Assembly (NCBI RefSeq): GCF_019799965.1
Contig: NZ_JABGCJ010000001.1
Location: forward strand, 558,001 to 622,000
DNA from: Modestobacter italicus
GTDB taxonomy: Bacteria > Actinomycetota > Actinomycetes > Mycobacteriales > Geodermatophilaceae
Length of the DNA: 64,000 nucleotides
Reading direction: 5' to 3'
Below the pieces are notes generated by a model. It did no database searches and had not been told where the DNA came from. It saw only the letters and a list, made by a program, of their open reading frames with translations. Every line of letters starts with the position of its first letter. The stretch's first letter is position 1. A program made the position numbers and the translations under genes. This document shows, piece by piece, positions 59,065 through 64,000 of the stretch.

Positions 59065-60615
59065 ATGACCTCGCTCCACAACGCCGGCCCCGACGTCGAC
59101 GAGCTGGTGTTCCTCGACCCGACCCCGGAGGAGGCCGCGCCCCGCGGTCGCAGCCGGCGGGTGGCCGTGCTGGGCACCGCGTTCGCCGTGTGCCTGACCG
59201 CCGTCGGCGTGCTGTCCGTGCAGGGTGTGCAGACGGCGGACACGCCGGCACCGGACGTGGTCACCGCCTCGCCGCGCGCCGCCGCACTGCAGGCCGCGTC
59301 CCCGACCTCCACCGCGCAGGCCCCGAGCGCCTCCGCGGTCCCCCCGACCGGCTCGACCGCGTCCGCCGGCGCCTCGACCACGGCCACCGGCGCCGCCCCG
59401 GCCGTGGTGAGCCCGGCCGCCGGCGCCGAGCCCGCCGCCGTCCAGCCCGTCGCCGCACCTGCGCCGGCCAAGCCCGCCGCGGTCGCCCCCGCCGGCACCG
59501 CCGCCCTGCCGGCCGCGCCCGCCCCGACCGCACCGCAGGCCGTGTCCACGGCCCGGGGCGTCCTGCCCGTCGAGAAGTTCGGCGCCACGGGCGACGGGCG
59601 CACCGACGACACCGCCGCTCTGCAGAAGGCGCTGGACAGCGTGCCGGTCGGCAGCGTCCTGCAGCTCAAGGCCGGCGCGACCTACCTGCACTCCGACGTG
59701 CTGCGCCTGACCCGGTCGGACGTCACGGTGTCCGGGCCCGGCGCCACCCTGCTGGCCACCAGCGAGGCCCGGTCGTCGTTCCACGTCACCGGCTCCCGGG
59801 TCCAGGTCACCGGGGTCACCTTCGCGCTGACCTCCTCCACCCGCCGCTGGGACGCCCCAGCCCAGGACAAGGTCCGGGTCTGGGGCAACGACGTCGTCCT
59901 GCGCGACGTGCGCGTCGAGGGCGCAGCCGCCGCCGGCATCTTCATCGACGGGTCCGCGCGCTTCCTGCTGGACCGGGTCATCGTGTCCGACAGCCGCGCC
60001 GACGGCATCCACATGAGCAACGGTGCGCGGGACGGCCGGGTGGTCTCCCCGGTCACCAACCGCACCGGGGACGACGGGGTCGCGGTCGTGTCGTACAGGT
60101 CCGACGGCGTCGTGAGCGCCCGGATCCAGGTCACCTCGCCGACGGTCAACGGCACCACCTGGGGCCGCGGCATCTCGGTGGTCGGCGGCAACGACATCAG
60201 CTACACCGACGTCACGATCCGGGACACCGATGCCGCCGCGGTCTACCTCGGGAGCGAGGCCGAGTACGACACGTACCCCTCGCAGCGGGTCCTGGTCCGC
60301 GGCGGCACGGTGACCGGCGCCAACAGGAACACCGCCAAGGACCACGGCGCGCTGATGGTCTACTCCGGCAACACCGGCCCCCAGACCAGCGACGTCACGC
60401 TGCAGGACCTGACGGTGCGGGACACCCGCAGCAGCGCGACCTGGAACATCGGCGTGCTCGCCAACCCGGGCGCGGGCCTCAGCCGGGTCAGCCTGACGCG
60501 GATCTCGCTCGCCGGTGGACCGGCGATGCCGATCTACACCAGCACGCCCGCGGCCGTCCGGGTCACCGGGCTGGTGGACGACGGCGCGCCGTCGTCCTTC
60601 CGCAGCGGCTGGTGA
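59065..60615 (+). CDS. Exported right-handed beta-helix protein, paralogue of the preceding
   Basis: A 516-aa protein with signal anchor (RRVAVLGTAFAVCLTAVGVLSVQ), an Ala/Pro/Thr-rich linker of about 120 residues (residues 60-175), and a beta-helix from KFGATGDGRTDDTAALQKALDSVPVGSVLQLKAGATY. Repeats echo those of the gene at 57361 (SDSRADGIHMSNGARDGRVVSPVTNRTGDDGVAVVSYRSDG; NGTTWGRGISVVGGND), so this is a tandem duplicate. It differs by the long linker. ATG 59065 with GGAGG. Polysaccharide lyase, epimerase or adhesin role is inferred only. Confidence 0.83.
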   Translation: MTSLHNAGPDVDELVFLDPTPEEAAPRGRSRRVAVLGTAFAVCLTAVGVLSVQGVQTADTPAPDVVTASPRAAALQAASPTSTAQAPSASAVPPTGSTASAGASTTATGAAPAVVSPAAGAEPAAVQPVAAPAPAKPAAVAPAGTAALPAAPAPTAPQAVSTARGVLPVEKFGATGDGRTDDTAALQKALDSVPVGSVLQLKAGATYLHSDVLRLTRSDVTVSGPGATLLATSEARSSFHVTGSRVQVTGVTFALTSSTRRWDAPAQDKVRVWGNDVVLRDVRVEGAAAAGIFIDGSARFLLDRVIVSDSRADGIHMSNGARDGRVVSPVTNRTGDDGVAVVSYRSDGVVSARIQVTSPTVNGTTWGRGISVVGGNDISYTDVTIRDTDAAAVYLGSEAEYDTYPSQRVLVRGGTVTGANRNTAKDHGALMVYSGNTGPQTSDVTLQDLTVRDTRSSATWNIGVLANPGAGLSRVSLTRISLAGGPAMPIYTSTPAAVRVTGLVDDGAPSSFRSGW

Positions 60616-60619
60616 CGGC

Positions 60620-61123
60620 TCAGCCGGCGGGCTGCGCAGCCGGACGGCGTCCGAACGCGTAGGCCCTGGCGGTCCAGGCCGACAGCACGGTGACGGCGTC
60701 GTCGCCGGGCAGGCCCTCGGGCCGGTGGGCCAGCGGCACCGGCGGGCCCCAGCGCGTGTAGCGCTCCGCGAGGCCGGCGGGCACCAGCAGCAGGTTGGTG
60801 TCGGCCGCCCGGCGCAGCTCGGCGGCCCAGCGGGCGGGGCGGGTCAGCACGGCCCGCACCTCGGCGGCGTCGAGCACGACCACGGTGGGCCGGCGACCGG
60901 CCACGACGTCGCGTCCGGCGGCGGCTGCGCCCCACAGGACGACGACGTCGACGTAGCTGAGGTCGACCCCGGCGAGCTCGGCCGGCGGGTGCACCCGGGC
61001 GTGCCAGCCGGCCGCCGTCTGCACCGCGGCGGTCGCGGTGGCGGTCGGCGCGTCCGCTCCGGCGGCCACGTGCACCACGGTCAGCGTCTCGGCGTAGACC
61101 GGGGTGGACAGGACCCCGCTCAC
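60620..61123 (-). CDS. Small conserved hypothetical protein of the glycan operon
   Basis: A 167-aa protein from GTG 61123, with one nucleotide between the upstream stop and this start (TGACGTG). Rossmann-like segments LTVVHVAAGADAP, DLSYVDVVVLWGAAAAGRDVVAGRRPTVVVLDA and LLLVPAGLAERYTRWGPPVPLAHRPEG suggest a single-domain nucleotide or glycosyl-transferase-related fold, but no known family was recognised. It ends 4 bp from the convergent beta-helix gene stop. Cotranscribed with the GT4 upstream. Confidence 0.65.
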   Translation of the reverse strand: MSGVLSTPVYAETLTVVHVAAGADAPTATATAAVQTAAGWHARVHPPAELAGVDLSYVDVVVLWGAAAAGRDVVAGRRPTVVVLDAAEVRAVLTRPARWAAELRRAADTNLLLVPAGLAERYTRWGPPVPLAHRPEGLPGDDAVTVLSAWTARAYAFGRRPAAQPAG

Positions 61124-61124
61124 G

Positions 61125-62210
61125 TCAACCGGCACGGCGCACCGCCTCCAGGGTCTCCTCGACGACGTCGTCCCAGCCGCGGCGGGCCGGCCGGACCGCC
61201 GCGGCCGGGCGGGTACGGCGCAGGTGGGCGACGATCGCCCGCGCCCAGACCTCCGGTCGGCGACCGGGCAGCCGCTCGGCGCCGGCCGGGGACGCCTCGG
61301 CCAGCGCCGGGTCCTCGGAGGTGAGCAGCGGGGCGCCGAAGGTGAGCGCCTCGGCGGCGGGCAGCCCGAACCCCTCGGCCAGGCTCGGGCACAGCACCAC
61401 CCGGGCGTGCTCGTAGAGCCAGCGCAGCTGGGCGTCGGGCACGTGCCCCATCGGCGCGACGGCGCCCTCGGCGGCCAGCGCGGCGAAGGCCTGGCCGCGG
61501 TCGGTGGGGCCCCAGCTGTCCGGCCCGACGACGACGAGGACGGCGTCGGGCAGCTCGGCCCGCACCTGCGCCCAGGCGTCGACGACCAGCCCGACGTTCT
61601 TGCGCGGCGAGGGGTCACCGACGACCAGGGCGAACGGCCGCCCGGTCAGCTCGGGCACCGGCTCGGCGTCGACGGAGGTCAGCGACGACCCGTCGGGGTG
61701 GTGCACGACGGACGTGCGGCCAGCGACGGAGGGCAGGTAGGCCGCGACCCGGTCGCGGGTGGCCGCGCTGACGCAGACCAGTGCGTCGGCCGCCCGCAGC
61801 GAGGCCAGGTAGGGCCCGCGCACCAGCAGCCGCTTGGCCAGGCCGAAGTCGTACGGCCGGTCCAGGGCCAGCATGTCGTGCACGGTGAGCACGCCGATGC
61901 CCGGCACGCCCCGTGGGAGCAGGTGCTTGGTGCCGTGGACGACGTCCATCCGCCCACCGACCCGGGCACCGGCGAGCCGCTCGACGGCGGAGGCCAGCGG
62001 CCCGCGGCCGGGCAGGGTGTGCACCCGGTCGGGCTCGACCACGTCGCTGAAGGCGCTCTCGGCGCCGGCGCCGGCGAGCACGTGCAGCTCGACGTCGTCG
62101 CGGACGGCGAGGCCGCGGGCCATCTCCATGACGTAGCGGACCATCCCGCCACCGCCTCCGCTGGGCGGTACGTGGGTGGCCACCAGCAGGTAGCGCAGCG
62201 GGCGGGGCAT
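61125..62210 (-). CDS. Glycosyltransferase family 4
   Basis: A 361-aa GT-B enzyme: YLLVATHVPPSGGGGGMVRYVMEMA, MDVVHGTKHLLPRGVPGIGVLTVHDMLALDRP, CVSAATRDRVAAYLP, FALVVGDPSPRKNVGLVVDAW and LCPSLAEGFGLPAAEALTFGAPLLTSEDPAL (donor E(x7)E). This is the pattern of WbdB/RfaB-type mannosyl- or rhamnosyl-transferases. ATG 62210 shares a base with the polymerase stop (TGATG), so coupled. Confidence 0.87.
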   Translation of the reverse strand: MPRPLRYLLVATHVPPSGGGGGMVRYVMEMARGLAVRDDVELHVLAGAGAESAFSDVVEPDRVHTLPGRGPLASAVERLAGARVGGRMDVVHGTKHLLPRGVPGIGVLTVHDMLALDRPYDFGLAKRLLVRGPYLASLRAADALVCVSAATRDRVAAYLPSVAGRTSVVHHPDGSSLTSVDAEPVPELTGRPFALVVGDPSPRKNVGLVVDAWAQVRAELPDAVLVVVGPDSWGPTDRGQAFAALAAEGAVAPMGHVPDAQLRWLYEHARVVLCPSLAEGFGLPAAEALTFGAPLLTSEDPALAEASPAGAERLPGRRPEVWARAIVAHLRRTRPAAAVRPARRGWDDVVEETLEAVRRAG

Positions 62211-63541
62211 CAGAGTCGGGCTCCGGTTCGTCGTCGGCGGGCTCGGTTGACCAGCAGGGCGACGACCACGAGGGCCAGCAGCCCCGGGGTGGCCCGCCCC
62301 TGGCCGATGTAGAAGTAGCGGGGCAGCTCCAGCAGCGTCAGCACGAACACCGGGTAGAGCAGCAGGCCCCAGATCCGGCCCTCACGCAGCGAGCGGTAGA
62401 GGGTGCCGGCGAGCAGCCCGGCGAGCACGTAGAACACCAGCCCGCCGGCGACGCCCAGGTCGACGAACGGGCTGGCCACGCCGCCGTAGTTGTTGAACTC
62501 GGGGTTGCCGAACTGCTCCAGCGCCAGGGTGTACGCCGGGTCGGCGTCGACGCCGGTGAGGGTGGCGAAGAGGTTGGCGCTGCCGACGCCCGGTGCGGTC
62601 CAGAACGCCGACCACAGGTCGTAGGGCAGGCCGGGGCTGTCCTGGTGGAGCAGCCGGATCGCGCCGTTGTTGTAGGCGGTCACGTAGTAGCCGGCGAACC
62701 GCTCGACCACGAACACCGGGAAGGACTGCCCGCCCTGCGCGGCGTAGAAGACCCAGCTGCGGGAGTACTCGAAGGCGGCGAAGACCAGGACGACCACCGG
62801 CAGCAGGACGGCGGGCAGGAACGCCGCCCGGCGCGCGCCACGCGTGCTGCGGGACATGCCGGCGACCACCAGCACCAGCATCGGCACGAGCAGCTCGAGC
62901 AGGGCCAGCCGCTCGGTGACGAAGAAGGCGCGCACCAGTGCGAGCAGCACGACGACGACGAGCCGGCGGGTGTAGCGGGCGCGCCGGCCGTTGGCGATCA
63001 GCAGCACGCCGGTGACGACGACGAAGCCCAGCCCGAACTGGGTCATCGTGGTGAGACCGGGGACGGTGCCCAGCCGGTCGCGGATGCCCAGCCCGTAGAG
63101 CTCCTGGTTGATCAGCGAGGTCAGCAGCAGGGTGGGGCTCAGCCCGACCCGGACGGCCTGCGCGGCGTAGGCGATGTAGCCGACCATGGTGAGCCAGAAC
63201 AGCACCGTGGCGGAGCGCTCGAGGATGCGCAGGTCACCGGTGGACAGGCCGGGCCAGTGGGCGACCCGGCGCACGCCGCGGGTGCCGGGCAGCATCGCCG
63301 CGCCGAGGAAGAGCACCAGGCCGAGGCTGAACCACAGCGTCCAGTGCAGGTCGATCGACTTCGGGGTGCCCCACAGGGCGCGGTACCGCTCGTCGGGGAT
63401 CGCCAGCGCCAGCCAGGTGGTGGGCAGGGCGACCAGGCCGATCAGCGCCAGCGGGGACAGCCACCAGACGCCGGGGGTGCCCCCGACCTCGGCGCCGCGC
63501 GGCCGGACCCGCCGGGGCCGGACGGCGGTCAGCACGCTCAT
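62210..63541 (-). CDS. O-antigen/exopolysaccharide polymerase-like membrane protein
   Basis: A 443-aa protein with about 12 TM helices and a large external loop (about residues 270-345: FYAAQGGQSFPVFVVERFAGYYVTAYNNGAIRLLHQ). The layout fits Wzy-type oligosaccharide polymerases. No sequence motif is universal in this family. It is the second polymerase-like protein in the window. The ATG at 63541 overlaps the flippase stop (ATGA). Confidence 0.78.
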   Translation of the reverse strand: MSVLTAVRPRRVRPRGAEVGGTPGVWWLSPLALIGLVALPTTWLALAIPDERYRALWGTPKSIDLHWTLWFSLGLVLFLGAAMLPGTRGVRRVAHWPGLSTGDLRILERSATVLFWLTMVGYIAYAAQAVRVGLSPTLLLTSLINQELYGLGIRDRLGTVPGLTTMTQFGLGFVVVTGVLLIANGRRARYTRRLVVVVLLALVRAFFVTERLALLELLVPMLVLVVAGMSRSTRGARRAAFLPAVLLPVVVLVFAAFEYSRSWVFYAAQGGQSFPVFVVERFAGYYVTAYNNGAIRLLHQDSPGLPYDLWSAFWTAPGVGSANLFATLTGVDADPAYTLALEQFGNPEFNNYGGVASPFVDLGVAGGLVFYVLAGLLAGTLYRSLREGRIWGLLLYPVFVLTLLELPRYFYIGQGRATPGLLALVVVALLVNRARRRRTGARL

Positions 63542-64000
63542 CGCGGCGTCCCCGGGCCGTCGACGACCACGCCGGGGCCGGCGCCGCTGCCGGTGACCGC
63601 GCTGTTGTCGGTGGCCGCGGTCGCCGTGGCGTCGGTCGCGGTGTCGTCGTCGTCCGGTCCGCGGCCGGCGAGCAGGAGCAGGCTGCGGCGCAGGTGCAGG
63701 CCGGGCAGCGGCGCCGTCCCGAAGGCCCGCCGGCAGGCGAACGCGTAGGAGCCGAACAGCAGCGCGGTGGCCGAGGCGCTGGCGATCGACAGCGCGAGCG
63801 GGCCGCCGAGCACGGCGGCGAGCACGGCCGCGGGGACGGCGACGAGCATGGCCACGCCGACGGCGCCGGCGGCGGTGCGGCCGTTGCCGGTGACGACGAG
63901 CAACACCGCGCAGGCGCCGAAGACGGCCATGCCCAGGCCGCCGGTGGCCAGCACGGCCAGGTAGGGGGCGGCGTCGTCCAGGCCCTCGCCGTAGATGGCC
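63538..64000 (-). CDS. Wzx-type flippase, partial (C-terminal part)
   Basis: The gene runs off the right edge; the open frame (reading ...AIYGEGLDDAAPYLAVLATGGLG) continues to base 64000. The visible 150 residues have four helices and the IYGxG(L/F)xDAAPxLAVLATG motif found near TM11 of MOP-superfamily polysaccharide flippases, ending in a Asp/Thr-rich cytoplasmic tail. Coupled to the polymerase by an ATGA overlap. Probably moves the lipid-linked unit started by the WcaJ-like enzyme. Confidence 0.75.
   Translation of the reverse strand, partial: AIYGEGLDDAAPYLAVLATGGLGMAVFGACAVLLVVTGNGRTAAGAVGVAMLVAVPAAVLAAVLGGPLALSIASASATALLFGSYAFACRRAFGTAPLPGLHLRRSLLLLAGRGPDDDDTATDATATAATDNSAVTGSGAGPGVVVDGPGTPR

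Noticed and set aside
1-64000. Insertion sequences, phage or rRNA genes
   Set aside because: No transposase, integrase or rRNA-like sequence found by reading the window.

Overview
The window is very G+C-rich DNA with almost every third codon position G or C, many GTG starts, 4-bp ATGA/GTGA start-stop overlaps, and several apparently leaderless genes preceded by a TAnnnT hexamer 6-7 nt upstream of the start. This points to a high-GC actinobacterium. Together with the gene content it fits Geodermatophilaceae (Blastococcus, Modestobacter, Geodermatophilus), but that family assignment is inference. No ribosomal RNA, CRISPR array, complete insertion sequence or phage is visible. Two tRNA genes (Arg-ACG and Ser-GCT) are present.

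Layout. (a) 1-7.3 kb: a minus-strand, mostly translationally coupled heptose operon: a GT2-GmhB fusion, a GT9 transferase, two further glycosyltransferases, GmhA, HldE and a second GT9 transferase cut by the left edge. (b) 7.7-19.1 kb: mixed household genes: a MarR regulator, a secreted Ser/Pro-linker protein, a divergent Nramp-like transporter, a lipoprotein esterase, a lactate-oxidase family enzyme, an APC permease coupled to a tandem universal stress protein, and a PBP1A with a long Pro/Glu tail. (c) 19.4-23.2 kb: a thioesterase, an MBL-fold hydrolase, and a NeuD/PglD-type acetyltransferase coupled to an FAD/NAD(P)-binding protein. (d) 23.2-40.3 kb: a surface-polysaccharide locus with an SDR epimerase, an O-antigen-ligase-like polymerase, a Wzc-like chain-length protein, a PglF-PglE-PglC-like amino-sugar and lipid-loading module, a flippase, a FemAB-like acyltransferase, a YdcF protein, a beta-helix protein, an AsnB amidotransferase and glycosyltransferases. 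(e) 40.4-52.3 kb: tRNAs, an MFS/CGNR divergent pair, PAP2, a patch of visibly lower GC encoding two secreted proteins, small one-TM proteins, DoxX-like, PHP, TupA-like ATP-grasp and glycosyltransferase genes, and short open reading frames. (f) 52.3-64 kb: an APS-kinase (CysC) and CysQ pair, then a second polysaccharide locus with a WcaJ-type initiating transferase, GT4 enzymes, two paralogous beta-helix proteins, a Wzy-type polymerase and a flippase cut by the right edge.

How it works together. There are two initiating phosphoglycosyltransferases (PglC-like at 30.8 kb, WcaJ-like at 54.4 kb), two polymerase-like membrane proteins (24.2 and 62.2 kb) and two flippases (31.5 and 63.5 kb). The window therefore looks like a glycan-assembly district with at least two Wzx/Wzy-type pathways plus nucleotide-activated heptose and amino-sugar precursor synthesis. 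CysC and CysQ could supply and recycle PAPS for sulfation, but no sulfotransferase is visible here.
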